Source: DAOUTY01 sp964453665
GTDB lineage: Bacteria > Chloroflexota > Dehalococcoidia > SZUA-161
Assembly (NCBI GenBank): GCA_964453665.1
Contig: CAYVQT010000029.1
Location: forward strand, 1 to 41,820
Length of the DNA: 41,820 nucleotides
Direction: 5' to 3'
In this document: one piece after another, positions 1 through 8,027 of the stretch
Layout of the letters: each line of letters starts with the position of its first letter
Position numbering within the stretch: the first letter of the stretch is position 1
Notes under the pieces: model-generated
What the model saw: the letters and a program-made list of their open reading frames with translations, nothing else
What the model was told of the DNA's origin: nothing
Databases searched by the model: none
Made by a program: the position numbers and the translations under genes

Positions 1-19
1 AACGAAGTTTGAAATAGGC

Positions 20-50
20 TAAAACCCCGACCGTAAGGTCGTGGGAAGTT
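20..50. repeat. IS200/IS605-type terminal hairpin, left edge of window
   Basis: The 17-nt sequence CCCCGACCGTAAGGTCG at 25-41 can fold as a CGACC/GGTCG stem with a GTAA loop. The identical 17 nt occur at 41788-41804. Hairpins of this form followed by GGG are typical of IS200/IS605-TnpB element ends; that is family knowledge and no transposase is present here. It sits exactly where the reading frame of the following DUF6141 gene loses its expected N-terminus. Confidence 0.5.
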
Positions 51-403
51 TATTTGTCATCGTGGTTATCTTCGGTTTCGGCTTCCCTGTGTTCTTCTAC
101 CTGATAAATCTGACGACAGAGGTCCGTGCGGATGGGCTATACTATCGTTTCTTCCCGATACACCTCTCCTTTCGCAAGATAGAACTCAGGAATTTAACAA
201 CGTGTGAAGTAAGAACCTACAGTGCGCTCAGGGAATATGGAGGTTGGGGTATCCGGAGGGGCCCTAAGGGCAAGGCTTATAATGTGAGCGGGAATCGCGG
301 GGTGCAACTGGAGCTTTCAAATGGGGAGCGAATACTGATTGGCTCCCGGAAACCTGACGAACTTGCCGGGGCTCTTAAATTCACTATGGAAGCGAAAAGC
401 TAG
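41..403 (+). pseudogene. DUF6141-like membrane protein, 5'-truncated
   Basis: This frame gives about 120 residues from a GTG: one hydrophobic segment (about residues 3-24), then a soluble beta-rich PH-like region containing REYGGWGIRRG and NVSGNRGVQLEL, which I recognise as the DUF6141 family. Family members normally have two N-terminal membrane helices. Only the second remains here, and the upstream frame runs through the hairpin at 25-41 into a stop at 20-22. I infer that a mobile-element end replaced the original 5' part, so the product is probably a remnant, although a short membrane-anchored form could still be made. The gene converges on the SDR gene across a palindromic terminator. Function of the family is unknown. 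Confidence 0.6.
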
Positions 404-438
404 GGCATTATTAGCGGGTGCTGGACCAAAGATATTAA

Positions 439-466
439 GCAGGGGCGTTCAATTGAACGCCCCTGC
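439..466. terminator. Perfect 28-nt palindrome between convergent genes
   Basis: The two 14-nt arms (GCAGGGGCGTTCAA and its exact complement) form a GC-rich stem. It lies directly after the SDR stop codon on the minus strand and 35 nt after the DUF6141 stop on the plus strand. On the minus strand it is followed by TTAATATC. A bidirectional terminator is the simplest reading; the lack of a long T tract keeps confidence moderate. Confidence 0.65.
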
Positions 467-1327
467 TCAGGCGAACGGATTTGTTGGACTGCGCTCCTGG
501 AGAATGTCTTCCATACGCAACTGAACCATGGGCTTAACGGACTCCGGGTCTGTGAATATGTAGAACTGCTGCGACCTGATGGCGTTGAAGACGCAATCAG
601 CTACCTGCTGGCAGGACATCCCTGACTGCATCGCTGGGCGCACTAAGCTCTCGGCCTCCTGATATTCAGGGCTTGTCCGTATCCTCATCTCCGTATCCGC
701 ATCATTTTGCAGTCCGGCAGGGCGGTTCCGGTCTGCCTCCAGTAGTCTGGTATTGACCCACATCGGGCAGAGAACGGAAACCTTGATTTTAGAGCTTCTC
801 AGTGCCATTTCGTGGTAAAGCGTCTCGGAAAGGGTTATTATAGCGTGCTTTGTAACCTTGTAGATACCGAGATGCGGAGTGGATACAAGCCCCGCCCCGG
901 AGGCCGTGTTGACCATGTGACACTCGGTGTCCTGCTCAAGCATGATAGGGATAAAGACTCGAACGCCATGAACTACACCCCAAAGATTTACGCCCAGGAC
1001 CCATTCCCAATCCTCTAAGGTACATTCCCAGATGCAGCCTCCCACACCGACACCCGCATTGTTGCACAGCAGGTGAACTGCCCCGAAGGCAGCGAGTGTT
1101 TTTTGGGCCAGTGCTTCGACATCGCTGGCTTTTGAAACATCGGTCACTACGGACAGCACCGATGCTCCTGCTGCCTTCATTTCTTTTTCCGCCCGGCTGA
1201 GGGCTTCCTCATCGATATCTGCCAGAACAACCTTCATGTCCTCACGCGAACAACGTTCGGCAATGGCGCGGCCTATGCCACTGGCCGCACCCGTGATGAC
1301 AGCGGTCCTGTCTTTAAATTTCTTCAC
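467..1327 (-). CDS. Short-chain dehydrogenase/reductase (SDR)
   Basis: A 286-residue NAD(P)-dependent oxidoreductase of the classical SDR family. TGAASGIG at residues 12-19 is the dinucleotide-binding loop, NNAG at 89-92 is the structural motif, and Asn114, Ser143, Tyr156 and Lys160 (YKVTK) form the catalytic tetrad. I start it at the GTG at 1327 because GAGGG sits just upstream; a longer in-frame start at 1351 lacks this support. The C-terminal extension after the fold (about residues 190-286) includes a likely substrate-binding lid. The substrate cannot be inferred. It is followed by the palindromic terminator, so it is probably monocistronic. Confidence 0.9.
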   Translation of the reverse strand: MKKFKDRTAVITGAASGIGRAIAERCSREDMKVVLADIDEEALSRAEKEMKAAGASVLSVVTDVSKASDVEALAQKTLAAFGAVHLLCNNAGVGVGGCIWECTLEDWEWVLGVNLWGVVHGVRVFIPIMLEQDTECHMVNTASGAGLVSTPHLGIYKVTKHAIITLSETLYHEMALRSSKIKVSVLCPMWVNTRLLEADRNRPAGLQNDADTEMRIRTSPEYQEAESLVRPAMQSGMSCQQVADCVFNAIRSQQFYIFTDPESVKPMVQLRMEDILQERSPTNPFA

Positions 1328-1502
1328 ATTACCCTCATCCGCACAAAGCAAAACTGACGAGGCTTTGCACTATGAACTTGTTGTTTAATGCACTTCTGTC
1401 AGTGGAATTGCACGAACTGGTGAGATCCAGCTGAGCATGAACATAGATGGATGTAAAACATACTGCGCCACTTCGTATAATCAGGTTTAAGCGCTTCTAT
1501 CC

Positions 1503-1679
1503 CTAGCTGCCCTCGTCGAACCTTCTCTTCATTAGTTTTCTCAACCTGAAGTAGGTTTCCACCATCTCTGACATTCCCTGCCCCTGGTATCTTTCGACTT
1601 GTACGTTCTCGAGGATTTTTTGCGCAACAGGGATTGTCAGCAAGGCAGTTATAATGGCTTGAGTCTTATCATCTATCAT
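1503..1679 (-). CDS. Small hypothetical protein, 58 aa
   Basis: An open frame from ATG (1679) to TAG (1503) with a strong ribosome-binding site, AGAGGAGGG, just upstream. The 58-residue product has an amphipathic start (MIDDKTQAIITALLTIPVAQ) and a basic C-terminal part (LRKLMKRRFDEGS). It has no cysteine or long membrane segment and looks helical throughout. I do not recognise a family. The strong RBS, the lack of any competing frame and the position between two real genes argue it is translated. It lies between SDR on the same strand and the divergent gatC promoter. Confidence 0.6.
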   Translation of the reverse strand: MIDDKTQAIITALLTIPVAQKILENVQVERYQGQGMSEMVETYFRLRKLMKRRFDEGS

Positions 1680-1867
1680 TATTTACTCCCTCCTCTGGTT
1701 GTTAGCGCTATAGCCCTGTCCTTGCTCGGGTGTTATGCTACAAATCTATGGTGGTAGTATACATACCGCAATTTGCGAAGTCTACAGGCAGTTGGTGGGT
1801 ATTGCTTCGACGTACTAACCATTCGTTCTTCGATCATGGTAATTGGCAGATAATACGAGGAAAACCG

Positions 1868-1896
1868 TTGCCCGTATTCGGAACGGGTGATATAAT
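1868..1896 (+). promoter_or_regulatory. Sigma70-type promoter for gatC operon
   Basis: TTGCCC (1868-1873), a 17-nt spacer and a perfect TATAAT (1891-1896) lie about 40 nt before the gatC start. Transcription would begin near 1903 and probably runs through the closely packed genes to the aminotransferase. Confidence 0.75.
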
Positions 1897-1935
1897 GCCC
1901 TGTGTATCTGCAAGGACTGATTTTGAGGTGTCGAA

Positions 1936-2223
1936 TTGAGATTGAGTAGAGAAGAGGTACAACACATTGCTCTTCTCGCCCGGCTGGGTATCGATGAGGC
2001 CGACCTGGAGAAGTTCAGAGAGCAGCTTTCTAACATACTGGAGAATTTCGAGATACTACAGCGGGTGGACACCACGGGGGTTCCTCCAACCTCTCATCCT
2101 GTTGCCTTGACAAACGTGCTGCGAGATGACGTTGTAGCGCCGTCATTCTCAACTACCGAAATACTGGCCAACGCTCCTCAGGAGGAGGATGGCTGTTTTC
2201 GAGTCAGGGCGGTTCTGGAATAA
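1936..2223 (+). CDS. gatC: Asp-tRNA(Asn)/Glu-tRNA(Gln) amidotransferase subunit C
   Basis: A 95-residue protein of normal GatC length. It acts in the GatCAB complex that converts Glu-tRNA(Gln) or Asp-tRNA(Asn) to the amide form; GatC stabilises GatA. Typical features are the opening SREEVQHIALLARLGI, the central EQLSNILENFEIL helix and the C-terminal APQEEDGCFRVRAVLE. I accept the TTG at 1936, preceded by GAGGTG with 5-nt spacing; another TTG lies two codons later. It is the first gene after the promoter at 1868-1896. gatA is separated from it by an acyl-CoA synthetase subunit, and gatB is not in the window. Confidence 0.92.
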   Translation: MRLSREEVQHIALLARLGIDEADLEKFREQLSNILENFEILQRVDTTGVPPTSHPVALTNVLRDDVVAPSFSTTEILANAPQEEDGCFRVRAVLE

Positions 2224-2248
2224 TCACCTCGTAAGCCCGGGCAAAGTC

Positions 2249-3706
2249 ATGAATCTCAAAGAGCAGCTAGATTGTCTATTCAATCCCCGTTCGGTGGCCG
2301 TGATCGGCGCATCGAACGATATGATGAAGTGGGGTTTTAACATCCTCAACATACTGTTGGCCAAGGGCGGAAGAGAAATCTATGCCGTAAACAAGAATGG
2401 GACTGAAATACAGGGTTTGCAGGCGTATCGGGATATCACTGATGTGCCTGGGCCTGTAGATGTTGTCGTCATTACGGTCCCGTTTAAAGATATTCCAGCA
2501 GCTATGAAGGAATGCGTTGGCAAGGGGGTCAGGGCCGCTGTTATCATCTCAGGAGGGCTTTCTGAGACCGGAGGAGAGGGTGCAGTAATCGAGCGGGAGG
2601 TGCTTGGAATCGCCCGGCGAGGCGGGATACGTATCGTGGGCCCGAACTGCATGGGCCATTTCAATGCCTTCTCCAATGTATTCACGGTGCCGTATCTGCC
2701 CCCGGTGAGAAAGGGGCCTCTGTCGCTTATATCTCAGAGTGGTAACACGAGCCAGTCAATTGTTCACCTGGCGTATGATATGGGCCTGGGATTCAGCAAA
2801 TATGTCAGCAGCGGCAACGAGGCCGATCTGCATTTTGAGGACTATCTGGAGTATATGGCACATGACGATAAAACGGAGATTATCCTGGGCTATGTCGAAG
2901 GTCTAAGGGAAGGCCGACGATTCTTCGAACTGGCAAAGGAGACCACGAAAAAGAAGCCTGTTGTTATAATGAAGGCGGGGCGAACTGAGGCCGGTGCCAG
3001 AGCGGCCCGGTCTCACACCGCTTCCCTTGCGGGCTCGGATACGGTCTCCGAAGCGGTATTCAAGCAGTGTGGAGTGATCAGGGTGGAGGAGGTCAGTGAA
3101 CTGGTGGATGTTTCGTTGGCTCTGCTGGGACAGCCTCTGCCTCGGGGGAGGAGGGTAGGGGTGCTGTCTACGGGTGGTGGTGGGGCGGTGATGGCAGCGG
3201 ATGCTCTGATGAGGCAGGGGCTGGAACTGCCGGAGCTGTCGTCGGTCACGATGGAGAAATTGAATTCTATTTTTTCGAGAAGATGGTCACACGGGAATCC
3301 GGTTGACAACGGTGGAGACCCATTCGACTATGCAAGTCTCTGGGCGATGATGGAGGATGAAAACACAGACGCTGTTTTGATTAGCGGTGCCGCCGGGGTC
3401 GCCAGGAATATGTCCGGGTGGGTTAATGTTCCTGATTCGATAGGCGAGGCGGTTGACCAGTGGATTGAAGCAACGGAGGCTGATGAACTGGTGGATGTGA
3501 CAAGGTTGATGGAATTGATGAAGGCGTACCAGAAGCCGGCGATTTTCTGCAATCTGGCGATTCCTTCTAAAAAGATAGGGGCGCTCTACAAGAGGCTGGA
3601 ACAGAGCTATGATATACCATTCCTTACGCCGGAGAGAGCGGCCAGAGCGCTCGCTCGCCTGGTGGAGTATAGTGAATACCTGGGTATAGCAGGGGGAAGA
3701 GGGTAA
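2249..3706 (+). CDS. NDP-forming acyl-CoA synthetase, alpha subunit
   Basis: A 485-residue protein of the ADP/GDP-forming acyl-CoA synthetase superfamily. It has an N-terminal CoA-binding Rossmann domain (LFNPRSVAVIGAS near residues 10-22) followed by two succinyl-CoA-ligase-like flavodoxin domains (GPNCMGHFN, SQSGNTSQS). The SHTASLAGSD segment places the phosphohistidine near residue 256. The ATP-grasp beta domain is absent, so activity would need a separate beta subunit that is not encoded here. I prefer ATG 2249: an earlier ATG at 2189 lies inside gatC and would add residues before the normal family start. Its stop overlaps the gatA start by one base (TAATG), suggesting translational coupling. 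The acyl substrate is unknown. Confidence 0.85.
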   Translation: MNLKEQLDCLFNPRSVAVIGASNDMMKWGFNILNILLAKGGREIYAVNKNGTEIQGLQAYRDITDVPGPVDVVVITVPFKDIPAAMKECVGKGVRAAVIISGGLSETGGEGAVIEREVLGIARRGGIRIVGPNCMGHFNAFSNVFTVPYLPPVRKGPLSLISQSGNTSQSIVHLAYDMGLGFSKYVSSGNEADLHFEDYLEYMAHDDKTEIILGYVEGLREGRRFFELAKETTKKKPVVIMKAGRTEAGARAARSHTASLAGSDTVSEAVFKQCGVIRVEEVSELVDVSLALLGQPLPRGRRVGVLSTGGGGAVMAADALMRQGLELPELSSVTMEKLNSIFSRRWSHGNPVDNGGDPFDYASLWAMMEDENTDAVLISGAAGVARNMSGWVNVPDSIGEAVDQWIEATEADELVDVTRLMELMKAYQKPAIFCNLAIPSKKIGALYKRLEQSYDIPFLTPERAARALARLVEYSEYLGIAGGRG

Positions 3707-5163
3707 TGTCTTTATACGATCTCACCATTCATGAAGCAAACGAACTATTGAATAAGGGCGAAATCTCATCGATGGAGCTTACAGAGGCTGTGCTCGAAAG
3801 AATTGACGGGGTGGAGGGCAAGCTGCAATCATTCGTTACTGTTTCAGGGGAGCTGGCTCTTGAACTCGCTCAGCAGGCCGACGAGCGTATTAAGGCGGGT
3901 GACCACATGCCGTTGAACGGGATTCCGGCAGTGATAAAGGACAACATGTGCACCAGGGGAACGAAAACAACCTGCTCCTCGAAGATGCTGGAGAATTTCG
4001 TTCCTCCCTACGATGCCGCTGTGGTTGAGAGACTGAATGCCCAGGGTATGGTGTTGCTGGGCAAAGGGAATATGGATGAGTTCGCTATGGGCTCCTCTAC
4101 GGAGAACTCGGCTTTCTACCCTACTCATAACCCCTGGGATTTGGAACGTGTTCCCGGCGGAAGCAGCGGGGGCTGCGCGACCGCGGTAGCTGCCGGGGAG
4201 GCGGTATACGCTCTGGGGTCGGATACGGGAGGCAGTATCCGTCAGCCTGCGGGCTTCTGTAGCGTTGTCGGGCTCAAGCCTACCTACGGGCGTGTTTCGA
4301 GGTATGGCCTGGTTGCCTTTGCCAGCTCACTCGACCAGATAGGGCCGGTGACTAGAGATGTGACTGACTGCGCGCTGGTATTGAACGCTATCGCGGGTCA
4401 TGACTCCAGGGATTCCACCTCGGTTGACCAGCCGGTGCCTGACTATACCAGGTCTCTTATTCCTGACCTGAAGGGGATGAGGATTGGAGTGCCCAAAGAA
4501 TACTTTGTCGAGGGTATGGAGAGCGAAGTGGAACAGGTCGTGAGGCAGGCTATCGGCACGCTGAAAGAGCTTGGCGCCGAGATAGATTGGGAAGTGTCGC
4601 TGCCCAATACTCCCGCTGCTCTGGCATGCTATTATATAATCGCTCCCTCAGAAGCGATGGCCAACCTGGCAAGGTACGACGGGGTAAAATACGGCTTCTC
4701 CGCGCACGAGGCGGAGAATATGTGGGATGCCATGGAGAAGACCCGGCAGTACGGCTTCGGGCCCGAGGTTAAACGGCGGATAATGCTCGGTACATATGCC
4801 CTCTCCGCTGGATACTACGATGCCTACTATGTCAAGGCGCAGAAGGTCCGTACTCTGATTACCGGAGAGTTCGCCGACGCTTTTACAAGGTGTGATGTCC
4901 TGGTTACCCCCACGTCTCCCACGGTGCCGTTCCATATCGGCGAGAAGGTGGATGACCCCATGCAGATGTACTTGAGCGACGTCTGTACCCTGCCGGTAAA
5001 CATCGCTGGCATTCCCGGGATATCGGTGCCTGCGGGTTTTGTCAATGATCTTCCCGTAGGCTTGCAGATTATGGGCAAGCCGTTCTCTGAGGAGATGCTT
5101 CTCCGGGTTGCATACGCCTATGAGCAGGCTACGCATTGGGGGCACAGGAGGCCGGGTATTTAG
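3706..5163 (+). CDS. gatA: Asp-tRNA(Asn)/Glu-tRNA(Gln) amidotransferase subunit A
   Basis: A 485-residue amidase-signature protein of full GatA length. It is the glutaminase of GatCAB and supplies ammonia for tRNA-dependent Gln/Asn synthesis. The Ser-cisSer-Lys triad is readable: Lys78 (AVIKDNM), Ser153 in GGSSGG and nucleophile Ser177 in DTGGSIRQPA. The specificity region with the FASSLDQIGP segment is also present. Start ATG 3706 overlaps the previous stop. The operon continues into a short DUF6504-like gene that begins immediately after the stop. Confidence 0.95.
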   Translation: MSLYDLTIHEANELLNKGEISSMELTEAVLERIDGVEGKLQSFVTVSGELALELAQQADERIKAGDHMPLNGIPAVIKDNMCTRGTKTTCSSKMLENFVPPYDAAVVERLNAQGMVLLGKGNMDEFAMGSSTENSAFYPTHNPWDLERVPGGSSGGCATAVAAGEAVYALGSDTGGSIRQPAGFCSVVGLKPTYGRVSRYGLVAFASSLDQIGPVTRDVTDCALVLNAIAGHDSRDSTSVDQPVPDYTRSLIPDLKGMRIGVPKEYFVEGMESEVEQVVRQAIGTLKELGAEIDWEVSLPNTPAALACYYIIAPSEAMANLARYDGVKYGFSAHEAENMWDAMEKTRQYGFGPEVKRRIMLGTYALSAGYYDAYYVKAQKVRTLITGEFADAFTRCDVLVTPTSPTVPFHIGEKVDDPMQMYLSDVCTLPVNIAGIPGISVPAGFVNDLPVGLQIMGKPFSEEMLLRVAYAYEQATHWGHRRPGI

Positions 5164-5415
5164 ATGGAACATGAGAGAGTACAGGTTACCTGCTATTCGG
5201 GGAACACATATGCCGAGCGTCCGATGGCTTTCATCTGGGAAGGAGCGGAGCAAAGGGTGGTAGATGTCGAAAAAGAGTGGCGTGAGCCCGGAGACAAGCA
5301 CTTTCGATTACGCACAGAGGATGACAGGCTGTTCGAGCTCTGCTATTATGAGTGCGGCGACCGGTGGTCGGCTACGGAATGGGTCTCGAAGAGTGAAAGG
5401 GGGAGGGAGAGATGA
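5164..5415 (+). CDS. DUF6504-like small protein
   Basis: An 83-residue soluble protein that starts directly after the gatA stop. The segment RPMAFIWEGAEQRVVDVEKEW followed by a Phe-Arg-Leu-Arg strand and a short Tyr/Trp-rich end resembles the DUF6504 pattern, a small beta-barrel-like family of unknown function; I assign it only tentatively. Its stop overlaps the ATG of the Lrp/AsnC gene (ATGA), so the two are probably translationally coupled. No enzymatic motif is visible. Confidence 0.7.
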   Translation: MEHERVQVTCYSGNTYAERPMAFIWEGAEQRVVDVEKEWREPGDKHFRLRTEDDRLFELCYYECGDRWSATEWVSKSERGRER

Positions 5416-5894
5416 AAAGGGAAGTCCTTGAGGTGCTGGAGAAGGACGCCAAGGTGACTTTGAAACAGATATCTGCAATGACTGGCCTTTCTGTGAACCA
5501 GGTACGAAAAACGATTGACGAGGCGGAGAGTGATCGGGTTATAGTTAAATATAAAACAGTGATTAACTGGAGGAGGCTTGAGGAGGCAAGGGTACAGGCT
5601 CTTATCGAGGTCAGAATACAGCCTCAGAAAGACGTGGGATTCGATGCCATCGCCGAGCGCATATATCGCTTCCCGGAAGCTCGTTCGGTCTATCTGGTCT
5701 CAGGGGCCTATGATCTGGCTGTTTTTGTAGTGGCGAGGACGGAGCACGATGTGGCCAAATTCGTATCTGACAAGCTCGCTTCGCTGGAGTCGGTGCAGGG
5801 AACTGTGACCCACTTCTTCCTCAAACCATATAAAGAGGATGGGGTAATACTCGAAGATCATGAAAAGGTGCGGCGACAACCTTTGACTTTGTAG
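5412..5894 (+). CDS. Lrp/AsnC family transcriptional regulator
   Basis: A 160-residue protein with an N-terminal helix-turn-helix (residues about 1-50, LKQISAMTGLSVNQVRKTI) and a C-terminal RAM/AsnC ligand-binding domain (about 62-145; VSGAYDLAVFVVA carries the conserved G-x-Y-D turn). Such proteins form DNA-binding multimers that respond to amino acids. The aminotransferase gene begins 15 nt downstream, so an amino-acid-linked role for the pair is a reasonable inference. ATG 5412 lies in an ATGA overlap with the previous gene. Confidence 0.9.
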   Translation: MKREVLEVLEKDAKVTLKQISAMTGLSVNQVRKTIDEAESDRVIVKYKTVINWRRLEEARVQALIEVRIQPQKDVGFDAIAERIYRFPEARSVYLVSGAYDLAVFVVARTEHDVAKFVSDKLASLESVQGTVTHFFLKPYKEDGVILEDHEKVRRQPLTL

Positions 5895-5909
5895 AGAGGA
5901 GTCTTATAA

Positions 5910-7103
5910 GTGTCGGCCAGGAGGTCTATAAAACGTCGTAAACGCGATATTATATCGCGGCGTGTCGGAAAGGTTTCCCCTTCGGGCATCAGGAAGTTCT
6001 TTGATCTGCTGTCCACGATGGAAGATGCCATCTCGCTTGGGGTCGGCGAGCCTGATTTCGCAACTCCCTGGAATATTAGTGAGGCTGGCATATCCGGTAT
6101 CGAGAAGGGATATACCATGTATACCTCGAACTGGGGGATGCCTGAGTTGAGGCAGGAGCTTGCGGGAAACCTGGCTGAGCGCTGCGGCGTGGAATATGAC
6201 CCTGATAGTGAGCTTCTGATTACTGTGGGTGTAAGTGAGGGGCTCGACCTGGCGATGAGAGCCATCCTTAACCCGAAGGATGAAATAATTTCCCCTGAGC
6301 CTACCTATGTTTCCTATGAATCGTGCACCGTCCTGGCGGAAGGAGTATTCGTTCCGGTGCCAACAGTAGTAGAGAACCAGTTCAGGGTAAAGGCTGCCGA
6401 TATTGAGGAACGGATCACCAGTCGCACCAAGGCTATTCTTCTGGGCTACCCCAACAATCCGACCGGTGCGGTGATGGAAAGGGCGGACCTGGAAGAGATA
6501 GCCGGCGTAGCCCATAGACACAACCTGTTGGTGATATCCGATGAGATATACGACCAGCTTGTGTACGGAATCAGGCATACATGCTTCGCCAGCCTTCCCG
6601 ATATGAAAGAGCGCACTATATTCCTCGGAGGATTCTCTAAAGCATATGCCATGACCGGGTGGCGGATAGGCTATGTTGCGGCTTCTGCGGAGATTATAGA
6701 GGCGATGACTAAGATCCATCAATATACTATCATGTGTGTCCCGATAATGGCCCAGATGGCGGCCATAGAGGCGCTGAAGTCAGGTGATGCTGCGGTCAGA
6801 GAGATGGTTGCCGACTACGACCGGCGGCGACGGGTGATGGTTAAAGGGCTTAACGCCATCGGTCTCTCCTGCTTTGAGCCCAAGGGGGCATTCTATGCGT
6901 TTCCCTCGGTCAAGGCAACGGGACTCTCCTCTCAGGATTTTGCCGAGCGGCTTTTACTGGAGGAAAGAGTAGCGGTAGTCCCGGGGACGGCTTTTGGCAG
7001 CAGCGGCGAGGGGTACGTGCGCTGCTGCTACGCCACTGCACTTGAGGATATAAGGGAGGCGCTGAGGCGGATGAGGAGGTTCGTGCAGAGGCACAGGCTG
7101 TAG
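5910..7103 (+). CDS. PLP-dependent class I aminotransferase
   Basis: A 397-residue fold-type I aminotransferase. Visible marks are NNPTGAVM (cofactor-binding loop), the D-x-Y segment SDEIYDQL, the Schiff-base lysine Lys244 in FSKAYAMTGWRIGY and the C-terminal substrate-carboxylate arginine region GYVRCCYA. It most resembles aspartate/aromatic aminotransferases of the PatA/AspC type, but the amino-acid specificity cannot be read off. The GTG start is supported by AGAGGAG with 8-nt spacing. It is probably the last gene of the gatC operon and is paired with the Lrp/AsnC gene. Confidence 0.93.
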   Translation: MSARRSIKRRKRDIISRRVGKVSPSGIRKFFDLLSTMEDAISLGVGEPDFATPWNISEAGISGIEKGYTMYTSNWGMPELRQELAGNLAERCGVEYDPDSELLITVGVSEGLDLAMRAILNPKDEIISPEPTYVSYESCTVLAEGVFVPVPTVVENQFRVKAADIEERITSRTKAILLGYPNNPTGAVMERADLEEIAGVAHRHNLLVISDEIYDQLVYGIRHTCFASLPDMKERTIFLGGFSKAYAMTGWRIGYVAASAEIIEAMTKIHQYTIMCVPIMAQMAAIEALKSGDAAVREMVADYDRRRRVMVKGLNAIGLSCFEPKGAFYAFPSVKATGLSSQDFAERLLLEERVAVVPGTAFGSSGEGYVRCCYATALEDIREALRRMRRFVQRHRL

Positions 7104-7154
7104 ACAGACCTGCATTAACAGCAGGCCCAAAGCGCTCGCATGATGTTCAAACGT

Positions 7155-7183
7155 TTGACCCTAAAATATCGACACGCTATAAT
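7155..7183 (+). promoter_or_regulatory. Promoter of the tRNA operon
   Basis: TTGACC (7155-7160), a 17-nt spacer and a perfect TATAAT (7178-7183) lie 37 nt before tRNA-Leu. The three tRNA genes follow closely in the same direction and are probably one transcript. Confidence 0.8.
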
Positions 7184-7220
7184 TGGTTTTGAAGGCTGAT
7201 TGTAGCTGGTTTCTACGTGT

Positions 7221-7303
7221 GCCGGAGTGGCGGAATGGCAGACGCGCTACGTTCAGGGCGTAGTGTCCGCGAGGGCGTGGGAGTTCAAATCTCCCCTCCG
7301 GCA
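7221..7303 (+). tRNA. tRNA-Leu (anticodon CAG)
   Basis: The acceptor arms GCCGGAG and CTCCGGC pair fully. The anticodon stem CTACG/CGTAG encloses loop TTCAGGG, giving anticodon CAG. A long variable arm (GTCCGCGAGGGC) marks a class II tRNA, as expected for Leu. The T arm is GGGAG-TTCAAAT-CTCCC. The discriminator is A and no CCA is encoded. Confidence 0.95.
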
Positions 7304-7329
7304 TTTTGTTACCGCATTCAGGTATTTAC

Positions 7330-7406
7330 GCGCTTGTAGCTCAGTTGGATAGAGCGTAGCCCTGCGGAGGCTAAGGTCGTGGGTTCGAGCCCCGCCAAGC
7401 GCGCCA
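7330..7406 (+). tRNA. tRNA-Arg (anticodon GCG)
   Basis: Acceptor GCGCTTG pairs with CAAGCGC. The anticodon stem TAGCC/GGCTA encloses loop CTGCGGA, giving anticodon GCG for CGC/CGT. The discriminator G is followed by an encoded CCA. The T loop is TTCGAGC. Confidence 0.95.
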
Positions 7407-7410
7407 TTTT

Positions 7411-7483
7411 GGGCGATTAGCTCAGAGGTTAGAGCGTCTGTTTTACACACAGAAAGTCGGGGGTTCAAGTCCCTCATCGCCCA
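7411..7483 (+). tRNA. tRNA-Val (anticodon UAC)
   Basis: Acceptor GGGCGAT pairs with ATCGCCC. The anticodon stem TCTGT/ACAGA encloses TTTACAC, giving anticodon TAC. The discriminator is A and no CCA is encoded. From 7439 to the 3' end the gene is duplicated exactly at 17014-17058, where an encoded CCA does follow. This makes it the probable integration target of the downstream cassettes; the copy here keeps a complete cloverleaf and should be functional. Confidence 0.95.
7439..7483 (+). repeat. Attachment-site copy 1 (inside tRNA-Val)
   Basis: A 45-nt stretch identical to 17014-17058, running from the anticodon stem/loop (TGTTTTACACAC) to the discriminator base. Tyrosine-recombinase elements commonly use tRNA anticodon or T loops as crossover sites and restore the gene 3' end. 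I therefore read this as the left junction of cassette 1. Confidence 0.75.
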
Positions 7484-7548
7484 TTAGCTTCAATATTCCC
7501 CATTTTTACCCCGTTTTTACCGGTACACTTTAAACAACTCAGAAGCTC
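7484..7548 (+). repeat. Left end of cassette 1
   Basis: The TTAGCTTCA after the tRNA and the AACTCAGAAGCTC motif at 7536-7548 match the sequence after the second tRNA copy (17059-17123). The shared ACTCAGAAGCTC begins 54 nt after the last tRNA base in both places. I infer homologous element ends. Confidence 0.6.
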
Positions 7549-7589
7549 AGGTCATGCCACTGAACTATTAATTTTATGGAGGTGATATC

Positions 7590-7778
7590 ATGTCCAAAAA
7601 TCGTGCCAGAAAGTAGGATGATATATCGAAAGGAACAACGGATGTAGGCAGGTTGACCTATGCCTTCGAAATCAGAAATAAAACTCTAAACAGAAGCCCG
7701 GAGACATCCCATTTTACGTCTCTGGGTAACGTTATCTGTATTAGGCTTAAAGCCATGCCAATTCATAAAATGATGTGA
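7590..7778 (+). pseudogene. Broken or leader-like short ORF behind a perfect Shine-Dalgarno
   Basis: GGAGGTGAT precedes ATG 7590 with ideal spacing, but the frame reads only MSKNRARK before TAG at 7614-7616. The same frame then stays open for 53 more codons to TGA at 7776-7778. It may be the decayed 5' part of a gene or a leader peptide; I recognise no family. The rest of 7484-8027 is AT-rich and shows no other gene. Confidence 0.35.
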
Positions 7779-8027
7779 AATTCAACACGTAGGAATTGCT
7801 TCAATAGCGCTATGCCACCATTCTCTCATATCCAGTGGCCAATTCAAAACTTTACCCAAAATATATTTAAGTATAGTTTAGATATGCATTGACATTTACC
7901 ACTTATTATGTTAAAAATCAACCCTATTCGTTTAAGATAGTAGTAGATTACTGAACAAGTGTGATATCTTAGCTTTTTTAGTCTATCTAGATCCAAATTT
8001 GACCTCGAATATAATTGGTTGGTGACA

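Noticed and set aside
4648..5301. Minus-strand ORF of 217 codons
   Set aside because: Antisense to gatA and the DUF6504-like gene; no RBS or motif.
5904..6722. Minus-strand ORF of 272 codons
   Set aside because: Fully antisense to the aminotransferase, whose motifs are all intact; no family pattern is readable.
7253..7477. Minus-strand ORF of 74 codons across the tRNA cluster
   Set aside because: It lies antisense to three well-formed tRNA genes; such frames are a common artefact of translating tRNA genes.
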